DNA of 64,000 bases from Salvator merianae (taxonomy: Eukaryota > Chordata > Lepidosauria > Squamata > Teiidae), in assembly GCA_003586115.2 (NCBI GenBank), contig QVOM02000034.1:18721919-18785918 (forward strand). Direction: 5' to 3'. The notes under the pieces are model-generated. The model worked only from the letters and a program-made list of their open reading frames with translations, had not been told where the DNA came from and ran no database searches. Shown piece after piece: positions 44,043 to 55,757 of the stretch. A program made the translations under genes and the position numbers. Positions within the stretch are counted from its first letter, which is position 1; every line of letters begins with the position of its first letter.

Positions 44043-46083
44043 TTAGAGGATTTTATAAAGCCCCTCTCTCTGCAGAAAAGGACAACCAAAATATCCAGCT
44101 CAGTCTTTCTAATGAAGGGAAGCTAAAATATGTGTGGTTCTGGGGTACATTGGTGCTGATCGTGGAATTGAATAAGGGGAGCTGTAATGTAACTAAAGCA
44201 AATAAACTTCTGTGTGGTGTGGAGAAAGGGAATAAGGGGACATCTGTCTCTTTACAAATTCCAGAACTCAGAGTCATCCAGTGGGAAATTAATTGTGAAA
44301 GCTTGTTCTGCAAGAGGCAACAGCCAACAATTTTTTTAAAAAAAATATTTTATAAATGTGGTTTGTTTTTCATTTTAATTGTGTGTGATGGCAATGTTAT
44401 GAGACACCCAGAACTGGATGGTGATGCAAGCATTGTAAATAAAAGCAGGGGGATAATTTCCATGGAGCCAAACCCACTTTTTTCTGAGGACCCAAAGGGA
44501 GAGGACTTTGGTTGGCTGCTGAACTTGTTCTTTAATGATCACATGCTGTGCAGGTTTTTGGTCTCAGATGGCATGATATGAGGGTGCCATCTTGCCTTCT
44601 TCGGCAGAGACTGATTCCATCTTATCCATACCCTTGAATAAAAGAAAGAAATATACAATTTATAATGCATTTGGTTCAAACTGCACAGAAGACTCTACAA
44701 TGGTGCCAAAAGGATTTTCATGTGAGTACATTTGAGTCCGGATGTTGTGTTTTTTCAAAAAACACACAGGTGTTATGTCTTCTTTGACCTGTAATATAAA
44801 CTCTGTTTAGATAGCCTTCTTAACACTTCATGTGTTATTGAAACTGGCAATAATGGGCTTCATTGTTCTGTGTTATGTTCCATCTACTCTTCACTACTAC
44901 AGTACCCCAATTGTTATTCTTAGCAATGTTCACACACGTTCCATATACCCATAGGGCTTATCACAATCACAGGTAAAGAAAGAGAGCAGGTGTATTATTA
45001 TACCTTGTACAGGCTGATCTGTTGCCAAAGTAGGCTTTATAAATCAGAGTAATGAGGACTGCCATCTGAGCCAAAAATAGATATAAATGATCCACTCTTG
45101 TTGAAACAATAGCAATAAAGGCCCTATTATTACATAATCACACAGAGTTCCCTCTGTTTGCTGAAATTCTCAAGGCTGAGTGAATTCAGTGCCTTCTAAG
45201 CTAAACAAAACAGCTCCCTATAATATATTCTTGGAATATATGCTGCGAATTAAATGTGGTTTCCTTTATGATTAGAACTTTCACAGAATATCTTGTTCAT
45301 ACTCTAAGTATCAGTCCATAGCCAAAATGGAAGCACATATGTGCAAGGGGGAAGTATCAGAAAGAAACCAAAATTGTACATTAGTCTTCAAAACACAAAA
45401 TGCATTATGGGATGGGGAGCTCAAAATATTCTAAAATAGCCCAGGGAATAAAGGCAGTACAGGGGAATGGAAAACCAAGGAGGGAAAAGAACAGGATGGA
45501 AGATTCTGGAAAACAGTATGGTTAGCTGGGTAGAAGTATTTTGTTGCAGGCTTGAATTTTTATGAGTGATCATGGAACCTCTGCTTCAAAAAAGTGCAAA
45601 ACCACTGATTTTGGCTTTCAGTTCTTTCCCATTTATAGTTGCCCAGTGTTCTTCATGGTTTTAATGACAGTGAATTTTGTGTATGCATGACTCCACAACT
45701 GTACACTCTCTTTCCCCTTTATCGGTACCTACTGGTTCCTGAAAATTGACCTTATAGCAAAAATCAGTATAACAAAAACAGTTGCTCCATTAATTTAAAC
45801 AGAAAAAAAATCTCATTCCAATCCTGTTCCAAAATTAGCCTAAAATGCCTAATACCATAAAGAAAAAGTTACTTAACATGATAAAATAGAATGAATAATA
45901 ATTAACACACTGTACCTAAAATAAAAAAAACAAGCTAACTATTTAATTAAAGATTAAATTAAAGATTTAAGCTCATATGGACCAAAGCAGATGCCTTCCC
46001 TATTTTGTTGCCTAAACCAAATCTTATGTTATACTATTGTATATGGTCTATGATCTGGGAAAGGTGCTAAGAGGAACCATTTT
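44043..46083. other. unassigned stretch of 2 kb
   Basis: AT-rich DNA with no named repeat. The 149-aa plus frame at 44132 is the longest here. It is cysteine- and isoleucine-rich and has no motif that I know. Confidence 0.45.
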
Positions 46084-46912
46084 ACCAAATTAGTAAGCAA
46101 GGGGATCTAGTAGCACCTTAGAGACTAACCAAGAGAAAGAAGTTGGTAGCAGGAGCTTTTGTAGACTAAGCCTATTCCATCAGATGCATGGAGATGAGTG
46201 CCTATGGACAGACCTATATAGGCAAGTGTGGTGTGTTGATGAGGGAGCAAGTTCAGTACAATGATGGTCATTAAGGCTATATGTGTGAATAGAGGTGCAA
46301 ACTTGCAAAATGTCATAATGTAGAGTGATGCTGGCTAGGAACCAGAAAGGAGTCCAAGGGAGCCCTCAAGAGGCTGGGATGTTAGCTAGTTAGTTAAATT
46401 ATGTGTAGTGTACCAGGAAACCATTGTTTCTATTTAACACGTGTAGAAGGATTGGAGTTTGTAGATATATTCCAATTCTGTTTCTCTTTCCAATCTTCCT
46501 TTGTAGTTTTTTTGTTCAAGGACTGTTGTTCTGAGGCCTGAGGTAGAATGCCCTGGAAGACTAAAATATTCTGCAACAGGTTTGTGTATTCCCATTCCTA
46601 ATGCCCAATTTATGTCCATTTATCTTCTGGTGCAGAGACTGTCCTGTTTGCCCAATGTAGAGTGCTGAAGAGCATTGTTGACAGAGGATGACATATACCA
46701 CATTAGAGGATAAGCTGTTGAAAGTACATCACACCCCTAGTTTTGCATTTCTGTTCACACACACAGTCCCTAGGCACTTCACTCTATGCTTCTGACGAAG
46801 TAGGCTTAGTCTATGAAAGCTTATACTACCAACTTCTTCCTCTCTTTTAGTCTCTAAGGTGCTACTAGACTCCCTCACTTACTGATCCAGACTAACATGG
46901 CTACATCTTTGA
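46084..46912 (-). mobile_element. Penelope-like element, 3' part with GIY-YIG endonuclease
   Basis: On the minus strand one frame gives VVYVILCQQC...LYIGQTGQSL (about 46640-46705). This is the GIY-YIG signature of Penelope-like retroelement endonucleases, with the zinc-ligand-like CxxC. After a one-base frameshift, the frame at 46619-46434 gives KPVAEYFSLPGHSTSGL and ERETELEYIYKL, the conserved C-terminal part of the same domain. A segment of about 100 bp (TAGTCTCTAAGGTGCTAC with TAGGCTTAGTCTA) is present in opposite orientations at 46088-46196 and 46787-46895. The element is 5'-truncated (no reverse transcriptase) and inactive. Confidence 0.85.
46088..46895. repeat. inverted terminal copies of the Penelope element
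   Basis: The block 46088-46196 and the reverse complement of 46787-46895 share GTCTAGTAGCACCTTAGAGAC, GAAGAAGTTGGTAG and GACTAAGCCTA in the same order. Inverted partial end copies are a known habit of Penelope-like insertions. Confidence 0.88.
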
Positions 46913-47243
46913 ATTGTCCCAAATTGTGGTCCTTATAATTGAGCATATAGGTTTCTAAAGTGGAAAAAAAGCTCATATGTGAAAAACCATAACATGTGGG
47001 GATGGAAAAGGAGGGATTAATGAGAATGTTAGGCTGTATCTACACACATTGAACAAGGCACTAATGTATGATGGGACCTCCATGCTGTTTTTCAGTTCCC
47101 TTTTTATTTTTACTGTGTGTGGATTTACCCTCATAATTTGTGAGTTAGTGCCAGAAACAGGCCACTTTCACATTTTCTTTCCCAAATACATTCTGCAAGA
47201 GATTATTTCTAGCACCTTTGAATTGTGGCACTGCTTCTTTTTA
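46913..47243. other. unassigned stretch
   Basis: No supported feature. Confidence 0.45.
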
Positions 47244-47376
47244 GGTCCTTTCTGCACTGGGCTTTATTCTGGATTATATCCCGGAATAGGAACCTGCCAA
47301 CTGCATGTTGGTGCAGACTATGGCAGGTCCCCATTCTGGGATATAATCCAGAATAAGGCCCAGTGCATTAAGGACC
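47244..47376. mobile_element. TIR-A short MITE, 133 bp
   Basis: The ends GGTCCTTTCTGCACTGGGC and GCCCAGTGCATTAAGGACC are inverted repeats. The arms TTATTCTGGATTATATCCCG and their inverted partner leave only about 50 bp unpaired. The flanks TTA and TAG share only the TA step. Confidence 0.88.
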
Positions 47377-47564
47377 TAGGTCAGTTATGAATTTTGCTAC
47401 TAGCATGGCAGTTTGAGAGATTTGGAAGTCAGTTGCATCAGTGGGATTATTCATGGGTGGCCTTAGAAGCAAATTCCATGCTTTTTCTATTAACTTCTAT
47501 GAAGTTTGTCTATGAAGTTTTCTTTTTTTGTTGTGAAGTATTTTCCTATAGGTTGAATAACTAA

Positions 47565-47906
47565 GGGTCTGTTCACACTTTCCACTGTGGAATGTTCATC
47601 AACAAACATTCCACGTTGCAATTGAATGGGCCTAGTTGTGACTATCAGCAGGATACCAGCATGTGCAATGTGAATGCTGGTACCCTGTGCCCATTTGCAT
47701 GATATGGCCATACATTCGTAGTGCAAATGCATTTTACCGAGAGCTGACTATCAGGTTCTGGTCAAGCTGTGGAGCACTAATTTGTGTTCCACAGTTATTT
47801 GTGTCTAGGAGAAGTGATATGCTGCTTCCAGTCATGAGGGCCTCTGCAAAGTGTGGAAGCATTTTACTAGTGAGTGTCCCTGATGCTCGCTAATGCAAAC
47901 AGGTCC
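47565..47906. mobile_element. TIR-B MITE, 342 bp
   Basis: The left end GGGTCTGTTCACACTTTCCAC and the right end GCTAATGCAAACAGGTCC are inverted repeats, flanked by TAA and TAG. The interior GTTCCACAGTTATTTG and TGAATGCTGGTACCCTG match the other TIR-B copies. Confidence 0.8.
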
Positions 47907-47914
47907 TAGGACTG

Positions 47915-48170
47915 GATCCACGCTGGATGCACATGGTGAGCAGCCCCAAAGTAGTGTCCACATGGTGAACTGGTCAACTGGGAGGCCTTGCCTCCCTTGG
48001 AATGCCGCATCCACATAGACTGAGGTATTGGAGCAGCCTACTGTGCAAAAATGACACCTTCGCTCACTCCAATTGGAGACTGCTTTAAAGCTTACTAGGT
48101 GACAGGCGGATAGGGGAAGGACATCTTGGAGCAGAAAAATCTGCATTAATTGTGTGCCAAGATCCTGCTT
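47915..48170. repeat. dispersed repeat related to 11070 and 41101
   Basis: CACTCCAATTGGAGACTGC and nearby text match the 11222 segment. It lies immediately to the right of a TIR-B element. Its ends are not defined. Confidence 0.4.
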
Positions 48171-48889
48171 TATGAAATTGTCACATTCAGACTGAGCCTT
48201 CTCAAAGCAGAAATAAACACCTCTGATGTAGTTGAGCCTTATATCTGAGGCCTAGATAGCATTTCTTGGGAACACACAGAAGAACTGTCACTGGAGCATC
48301 ATTTTAAAGGCAGCATTAGTGACCTCCCCAAGTAATCACCTCATTCATACCCTTGGAAATCCAGCCAAGTTCCAGCTTGATTGCACTCTTCCAATGTCAA
48401 TGCTTCATTCTTGATTATATTCATATTATTTCTTCACAAATAAGTTTTAGCTGTTCTCCATCCATGTAATGAGTTCTTTTAAAGCTGAATTTTATTTCAA
48501 TAATTGGTTCCCTGCTCCCCATAGCTTCATATGTTCCCTGGAACCACCTAATATGTTTTAGCTTGGGATTCAGTGGACATAAAAGTTACTCATTCCTATG
48601 ATTTCATTGGAAATTGATATATTAATATATTTCAATTAGTGCCACAAATTCTATAGAGAAAAAGGAAAAATGCCTGAAAGTTTTAACTAAAACATCTAAA
48701 TCAGACTGTGCAAAATATACTGCTCTGGAGAGATTGCTAGGAAATTTGGAACACTAACCACTACACTAACAATCAACTTTCCCCCCTTGTCAAACCAGAA
48801 TCATATGGAAACCATAATACATAAGTTGAATGAAAATAAACTGACACTTTATTCAGACAAGATGAAGACACTAAAGTGGGGGAATCACA
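48171..48889. other. unassigned stretch
   Basis: AT-rich sequence with no recognised feature. Confidence 0.5.
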
Positions 48890-48965
48890 GGGTGATTTTG
48901 CATTGGTTGGTATACAGGACCAGCAAGCATACTAGGAGCCTCCCTTCCACATGCTGGTATGATCT
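48890..48965. mobile_element. TIR-D MITE, left half
   Basis: GGGTGATTTTGCATTGGTTG, ACAGGACCAGCAAGCATAC and AGGAGCCTCCCTTCCACATG follow the left arm and centre of the complete copy at 28095. The right arm is absent. Confidence 0.75.
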
Positions 48966-48979
48966 AAAGGAGGCCCCAA

Positions 48980-49145
48980 CCATTGTCGTTGAGTACGAAC
49001 TCCTGGTTGACCAAATGGGCACCTCCATGGGTACCTCTAGGCAGTTTTCTTGACAGAGAAGTGGTTTGCTATTGCCTACTTCCAGGTAGAAACTGGGGAT
49101 CAAACTGGCAACTCTCTCTTTACCACGTAATCTGCCTTATATTCT
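48980..49145 (-). mobile_element. tRNA-derived SINE (type B)
   Basis: On the minus strand a B-box-like AGTTTGATCCCCAGT (about 49090) is followed by TAGGCAATAGCAAACCACTT, CTCTGTCAAGAAAAC, CATGGAGGTGCCC and TCAACCAGGAGTTCG. The tail is lost. Confidence 0.65.
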
Positions 49146-50635
49146 GGGTGAAGAGCTGTCATGGGGGTGAAATGTGATCCAAATGCCCCCCAACTATGTC
49201 CACTCCAGCAAAGCAAAGTGCACCCCTTTTGGAAGAAATATTGGGTGGTGACCACACCTGGCATGGTACTTTGCAAATTACCTCACCTCAGCTGACCAGC
49301 ACTTAACTGTACACAATTTTGAGGACTGTTCCAGACACTACTATAGTCTAAAAAGGGCTCTTTGCAAAGAGCTCTTTAGAATACAGTTTGATGTGGATAG
49401 GGGACGAGTCTCATCTCCTTCCCACCACCATTGCAATTCTTCCCAGAGACCAAAGGTGTCTTTGTAGTGTACTAGGGTGCAAGTCTCTGCAGCTATTGCT
49501 AGGGCACATTTAACTGCAATGCTGCTGCCTCTGCCACAGCTGCAGCTTTTGACACAGTGAAGGTGTATTTAGCCACCTGCCACTGCAAAACTGCAAACTT
49601 TGAGTCAGAACAGGTGTATTTTTGCCCTCTGCCACCACCGTAGCTGCAGCTTGGCAGAAGTATTTTGCATCTGTCCTGTCTGCCATTCCATAGCTGCTTG
49701 ACTGTGCACAATCTGACACCAGGCCAATCAGCATAAGTAGAGGAAAAACCCACACATTTTCCTCTATCCAGTGCTGAGGAGGCAAAAAAGTGGGGCAGTT
49801 GTAAAGGTCTGTCTGTAGAATGCTTTCTCCAGGTTGAGACTCCCTTTTCAAAATTAGTAAAGATACAGTTAACATTCCTCAGCCAGGAGGTAGCAAGGAG
49901 GTGAGTTAAAGGTGATGACAACAGTAAAAGACAAGTATTTAATTTGCCAAGCAGTTTCTGTTGGTTGATTCACGAAGTTGGAGGAAAGCTGTCGTCAAGT
50001 TTGTCTCACTCATTTGCTTTATTTCTCCTTCCATCCTGCCTTCTGACTTTTAAAGTGATACAATTATCTTCCTCCACATCAACTTTTCTTGTACTCAGAA
50101 CCAGCTCTACTGTTAGGAACCGCACAGCAGCTGTGGCTGCATCCACACGGGTGGAGGCCAGAGGAGGGTGGCGTCTGCACACCAGCAGTATCCCCAAGCA
50201 AACAGAACACCAGCAAGGGCTGACAAGCACCTTCAGAGCCATCCTTCTTGCACTGTGGGAAACTCAAGCACTCAAGCTGCCACTATGCAGATTCATGTGT
50301 GAGCAATTTACCATGACTATGCTCTGCCTGGAAGTATTTTTCACTGTGCTGAAGATGGCTGACTTCTAAGGCCGTTTCTGGTGCAACAAAAGATGCTACA
50401 TCTTCAAAACTGGGCAACTTTCATTTCCCAGCTTCAAAGAATGTGAAGGGGTGAGGCTTGTGTCATAGAGACACTGAGTATTTCACTTCTAGGATGGGAG
50501 CAGTAGTTCTTCCCTTAAGGCATTGCAATCCCCTGTCATGGGGATGGTACCTGCCTCAAGCGGCAGATTCAGGGCATTGTGAAAACAGCAGCATTTTATT
50601 AGATGCTTACATAACTTGGTTGGGCAGCCCCTTGG
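49146..50635. other. unassigned stretch of 1.5 kb
   Basis: Two imperfect copies of a segment with GCTGCAGCTT and AGGTGTATTT (about 49540-49580 and 49605-49660) suggest an old local duplication. The overlapping 120-140 aa minus frames at 49499-49921 follow it. The TCCACACGGGTGGA palindrome near 50141 may belong to a MITE. Confidence 0.4.
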
Positions 50636-51190
50636 GGTTGTAGGATTGTTGAGTTGGAAGACATCACAACAATCATCTAGTCCACACCTTTGCAGTGCAC
50701 ATCAAAGCAGACTAAAGCATTGCTGAGAAGTGGAGAACTCACAACCCCTGTAGGTAGATGTTTCCACTGTAGGACAGATCTTGCTATAAAGAACTTTTCT
50801 TCTTGTATTCATCTGGACCTCATGGAGCTTCAGCTGCAGCAGTATTTCTGGTTTTAATGTCTGTGGCTCTGAAAAACAGTTTCTGGCCATTTTCGCTATG
50901 GCACTTTTTAATGTACCTGAATACTAATATCATTTCTCCTCCCTCCATCTTTCCTTCTCCAGGCCAAACATCCCCAGTTCTCTCAGCCTGTCCTCTTAAG
51001 ACATGTGCTCACGTCCCTGAATCATCTCTGTTATCCTCTTTTGAACCTCTTCCAACCTGCCAGTGACCTTCGCGTGGTGCTCAGAACTGCACACAGTACT
51101 CCAGGTGACATCTCAATAGTGTGAAGTAAAGTTCATGTGTCTCTGATTCAGTTCTTCTTTTAATGCATTCCAGAATTGTATGCATTATTT
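50636..51190 (-). mobile_element. CR1 LINE 3' region, antisense
   Basis: GAGTTGGAAGACATCACAAC, ATCATCTAGTCCA, CCAAACATCCCCAGTTCTCT, CAGCCTGTCCTCTTAAGACA and CTCAGAACTGCACACAGTAC with CCAGGTGACATCTCA appear in the order known from the antisense strand of CR1 3' regions in birds and reptiles. This CR1 subtype differs from the plus-strand copies elsewhere in the window. Confidence 0.82.
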
Positions 51191-51329
51191 TGGAAGGTGA
51201 GGAAGGGGATGGCACCATTTATAATCTGGCTCAGGCAAAAAAATTATGGCTGGCCCACCCTTTGAATTTGCAATAGTATGTAACAGTTCCCAGCTGAGAA
51301 AGTATGCCATAGCTACTCTACCAGCATGG
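51191..51329. other. unassigned stretch
   Basis: No supported feature. Confidence 0.4.
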
Positions 51330-51711
51330 CTGATTATGAACTCTGGGCCCAGCCCTTCGAGCCGAAACCCATGCACCAAAGGTCAGCAGCTTTTATTCCC
51401 AGCCTTGGAGGTTTCCAGGAGGGCCTTTTGTGGCAGTGTGCTGCTTCTGACGCCACTTCCTGTGGTGTTTCCTGGAGTGCTGCTAAAAGGGGACCCCCAT
51501 GGGTCTGATAGTCTACCAGTAGACCTGAATATCAAGGTCTACTGGTACAGCAGGATAGGGTGCCATTTTTATCACCCTATCCTGCTCTATACTGCACCCT
51601 GTATGGACAGTGTATCAAAGGGGGGAGCTTCCCTGGTCCTGCGTTAGGGTGCAGAAACCAAGCACTCTAGACCCTTTCCCAACTGCACTAGCAAAAAGTG
51701 CAGAAAGGGCC
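51330..51711. mobile_element. TIR-A MITE, left end unclear
   Basis: The right end GCAAAAAGTGCAGAAAGGGCC is TIR-A. The interior has TTCCCAGCCTTGGAGG, as in other long copies, and a hairpin pairing GGATAGGGTG with CACCCTATCC. The left limit is a guess. Confidence 0.65.
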
Positions 51712-51846
51712 ATATTTATACACAAAGACAAAATGAAATAAAAACTACTTCAAACTTTGCTATCAATATACTTTGTAAGACCAGACAAGTACACTTATTC
51801 CATACAAAAATAGTTCCTTTCTGCTTTTCACACTCTAGCATTGTTG

Positions 51847-51916
51847 AAACTGTGGTAACAGAAATTATTTGGCAATTCTGAACTGTGGTAACAGGAATTA
51901 TTTTGTCAATTCTGCA
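51847..51916 (+). repeat. tandem duplication of about 34 bp
   Basis: Two units starting AACTGTGGTAACAG and ending CAATTCTG, differing at a few positions. Confidence 0.85.
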
Positions 51917-52887
51917 GTGCTAGAGCTTTCATATTTTATGGTTGAATATATATATATATTATATCTCTGAATGTTTTGTTTGTATCAAAAAATAATAAAT
52001 TGATAACAGCAATTTATTCCATGCTGAGGAAGAAGCCATCACAACCCACAACTTTACAACAGTGAAGGGTGAGGTTTTATGCTAAGTAGACATGTGTAGA
52101 AAGCCAATTGTCCTGTTCCCCCACTGATGGGCTTCTTTCTCATCCTAATGCTATGACCAGTTAGTTACTCTCCTTAAAAAACAAAAAAATCCAAACAAAT
52201 TTTCATAGCTGGCCTCTTGCACTGACATGTTTGAAGCCAATCATGAGCTTCCACTAAGATGGTCAAGTTAAAGATTGATTATGAAAGCAACAAATCCACA
52301 ATGCTACGAACATTGACATTTCTTTCCTTCAAATATGGTGCCAAGGCCTATGTTGCACAACCCAAGTTAACATGCCAAACAGCAGACGACAGTGTCACAA
52401 ATCCTCCCCTTTAGCAAATTCCTTGTACTGTAGGTTTTCATGTACAAAGAGCAGTCTTGCGTATTCATGGTCATGCACAAAAGCAAAGCTCGCATCTCTA
52501 TAGTGTTCTGTGTTGCTCTAGATTGTTCTATATCTGTAAGATGGCTGCTGTCATTGCAAATGGCCAGAAGACTGAGAATAAATTCAGCACCACACTGAGA
52601 AGACAAAAACTCACTTTACCCACTTTACACATATAATATTGTCAGCACGTACTTTGCATTTTTAAAAAGTGAAACAGAAAAGACTAAAAACTATGGGTGC
52701 CATGGATTGCGGTGTTACTGTGATGGATGGAAAAAGCTGCGCTAGCTAAACATCTCTACTTGGATAACCCTTAAAACAACAGTAGCTTAAACTCTTACCT
52801 GGTAGCTCATGCAGATTTCTGGACATCATTTTATGGCTCACAGGCAGCTCCCAGCTGATTTTGGAAACTGTGTGGATAGCACCTAGA
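51917..52887. other. unassigned stretch
   Basis: An (AT)n run of eight units lies near 51947. No gene. Confidence 0.5.
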
Positions 52888-53005
52888 GTGAGGGTGCTCA
52901 ACCTGCAGACTTCTAGATGTTCCTGAACTGCAACTTCCATCATGCTTGGTCAAATTGGCTGATGCTGATGGGAATTGTAGTTCAGGTACATCAGGAGGCC
53001 CACAG
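52888..53005. mobile_element. hAT-H hairpin MITE
   Basis: GGTGCTCAACCTGCAGAC...GATGTTCCTGAACTGCAACT pairs with the inverted GAATTGTAGTTCAGGTACAT...CCCACAGTTGGAACAC. This is the same sequence type as 15364-15505. The 8-bp duplication is not clear. Confidence 0.75.
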
Positions 53006-53617
53006 TTGGAACACTCATGAGGGAGAGCATCCACATGCTCATACTGCCTTCAGGACTGCAGCATACCCGCAGGGATCCAAAGTGCTTGGAGGACTCTTTC
53101 CCATGACTCTGCAGCCACTTGCTACCCTCAGACCCCTTGCCAGTGCCAGCCGGACAGATCTCATGGGGGCAACTTACCATAATTGGTACCTGTCTTGGTC
53201 CTGTTAAGAAAAGCACTGTTCCAGAGCATCAAATGTTTCCTCCAGACTCTGAAGCCTGGAAGGGTGGGAGCTGCATGGCCATGTACATACCATACCTCCC
53301 ACCTGAGAAGTGTGATTCACAGAACCTGCTGCAAATGTGCCCATTGCCCCCATTGTGAGGATGAGGCCTGAGATATGGAAGTTGTCTAGGTGACCTTGGC
53401 CTAACCACTGGCTCTCAGCCTAATCTATTTTACAGCAGAGTGGCATGCCTTGGGCCAACAAGGTGGCAGGGAAGGGATGAGGCTCTGACTGGAAGCCTAA
53501 CTTTCAGCACCCCAAACCTATAAGGATCAGTGCACTGTCTGAGAAGATCAAAGAGCCATGCCCTTTTCCTGCTACCCTGTGCTCCCAATCCAATGACTGC
53601 CATCATGGAGTCATTAG
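53006..53617. other. unassigned stretch
   Basis: Overlapping short frames on both strands, with no recognised protein or repeat. Confidence 0.45.
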
Positions 53618-53900
53618 GCCTTCTGCACGGCCTTCCCTTGATCCAAACCTGTGAATCTTGATCAGCGTACCCTGCATGTTCCAGACCATGGCAAGGCTTG
53701 GTTTGGAACAACAGCATCTGCGTGGTGGCCACAGCAAAGATGGCGGCTCCATCCTGAAAGTAGTAGCACTATTTCAGGAAAAAGTGCCATGAGAATCAGT
53801 TTTTTCCGCAATAGGCTATTGTGCATTTTAGTGGGGAAGGGTATATAGTGGAGTTATGGTGGTGTTGCCACAGATATGCCAAATTTCTCCTGGCTGAATG
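53618..53900. mobile_element. mixed MITE remnants with YY1-like motif
   Basis: GGCCTTCTGCACGGCC at about 53620 resembles a TIR-A left end. AAAGATGGCGGCTCCAT (about 53736-53752) is a strong YY1-type motif. GTGGAGTTATGGTGGTGTTGC (from about 53850) is half of the TIR-F central hairpin. The borders are unclear. Confidence 0.45.
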
Positions 53901-54558
53901 GGGCCAATGAAAATGGTTCCATTACTAAATTTCTGGAACAGATAGCGCATAAAGGCAAAATGGGTACTGCCCCACAACAGCTTATAGCAGCTCACCTACT
54001 ATTTGCTCTACCTAGTCAGAGCCTGGTGCCATGTCCTTTAGGCTGTCTTGCTCGCTACCTCACCAGTCACAATGGGCACTAGCTACAGCTGCTGGATTTA
54101 TGTGTCATATAAATATGCATGCATGTATCATAAATGCTAATCACTGTTGCCCATTCCTACTGATACCTTGCACTCCCACAGGCAGACAGGTTATCCAACT
54201 GTTTTTTCTCCTTATTCCTTGCAGTCACTGAACTCATTCATACTTACAAGCTTTGATGGACATTTCATATTAGACAACTCCATTCCAGAAATTTTGCAAT
54301 ATGCTTGAACTCTGCCAAAGTGCCTCCAAAGCACTCCTCTTATGCAAACAGGACACAAACTGTGTGTCTGTATGCATAATTTGTACAAATTGTAGGCAAC
54401 ATACTGTGGGCATTACCTGCTATTTGTGCCAATTGCCACTAAAAAAAACCCTGGATCTTTGGGAAAGTTTGCACAATGCTTGTGTGAACTTTGCATAAGA
54501 ACAGGACAATGTGAACAAGATTGTAGGTTTTCATAGCGATGAAAGATCTTATCAACCA
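53901..54558. other. unassigned stretch
   Basis: No supported feature. Confidence 0.5.
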
Positions 54559-55015
54559 GGGCTGCCTCCAGATGGTGAGATCCTGTAATTGCCTCTCACC
54601 GTTCCTGCCAGATGGCATGGCAGAATCCCAGAGCAAGCCCAGGGCTTTAACTGTCTGGGCATTTGATTGCACCATGGTGAGGTAGATACTTCTGGATATT
54701 TTAATATCTGGAAGTACACAAGCGCCAGACCCTGCACTTGTGCGGTGACCATTTTTGACCCCATTTTGGCCTCATGCTTGTGCAGCGGTCATTTTCTACA
54801 AAATGGATCCCGGGAGCAAGCGCCCAGATGGTTAAGTCATGTCACTATTTTGGGGAAACCACTGCTGAGAGCTGATTTTCTCAGAATAGCAATATGCTGG
54901 GATTTTAGCCCTATATCCTGGGGCTATGCTGGGATTATCACAAATATATGTGGTGATCCCACTATAATGTCAGGAATATTTCCACATTTTAGGTCTGGTC
55001 TGGGCACAGTCCAGG
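54559..55015. mobile_element. TIR-F MITE, eroded
   Basis: The left end GGGCTGCCTCCAGATGGTG is recognisable. The central hairpin GGGATTATCACAAATATATG with TGATCCCAC lies at about 54920-54965. The right end near TCTGGGCACAG is degraded. Confidence 0.6.
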
Positions 55016-55754
55016 TCATCTTTGCACATGAATGCATGCACGCTCACCCCCATGCCAACTAACTTTAGATTTTAATTTAGAGGAAATATTAGTAGACTGA
55101 CTCCTGCAGCATCCAGGAAAAATCTTGCCCAACAGTGTTGGCTGTTTGGGGAAGTGGATGTGATAGAGCTTGTACGGCACTACATTTAGAAACTGCTTGA
55201 CAATAACTCCTGTAAATGACTCTCCCACCCTAGTACTGCAGGATGTACTGGATCCCTCCCTTCTCCGAAGTCCCCCAGCCACCACTCACGTGGTTCAGTT
55301 TTGGTTTCATCTTGTGCAAGTACTGTAAAGCAAAGAGGAAGCACCAGCTCAGACCGTAAGAAGAGATAGGGGAGACAGATTAAGGTAGAGGAGTGAATGA
55401 ATAAGCAAGAAAAGAACCCTTTGAAACCTTATGCAAGGTTAGAGTCCGTATGTGTGTCAAGAGTTCAGTCCCAGGGTTTGGACAGAAGTGGCCTTCCTGT
55501 TCACCAAATGACAGGAGATAAAAAGAAGAAGTGTAGCCTTTGGTTCCAGGAAAGCAAAGATGACTCTTATGTCCTGATCAGCCCAGTCCATCTTCTTCCT
55601 CTCATTGCAGCACCTTCTGCAAGACATGTATTCCATCTCTGTGAAATCACTCCAGCAGATTATTCACCATGAGCTAATGACTCTGTTTTCTGACACATTT
55701 CTTATGTGTCAGTGCAACACCCAAGAACATTTTTGAAAGACAAGTTTTCCTTTC
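55016..55754. other. unassigned stretch
   Basis: No recognised repeat or gene. The 89-91 aa frames overlap on both strands. Confidence 0.45.
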
Positions 55755-55757
55755 ATG

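Noticed and set aside
44132..44581. 149-aa plus frame
   Set aside because: It lies in AT-rich DNA, has no signal peptide or domain that I know, and starts within otherwise unremarkable sequence. Probably chance.
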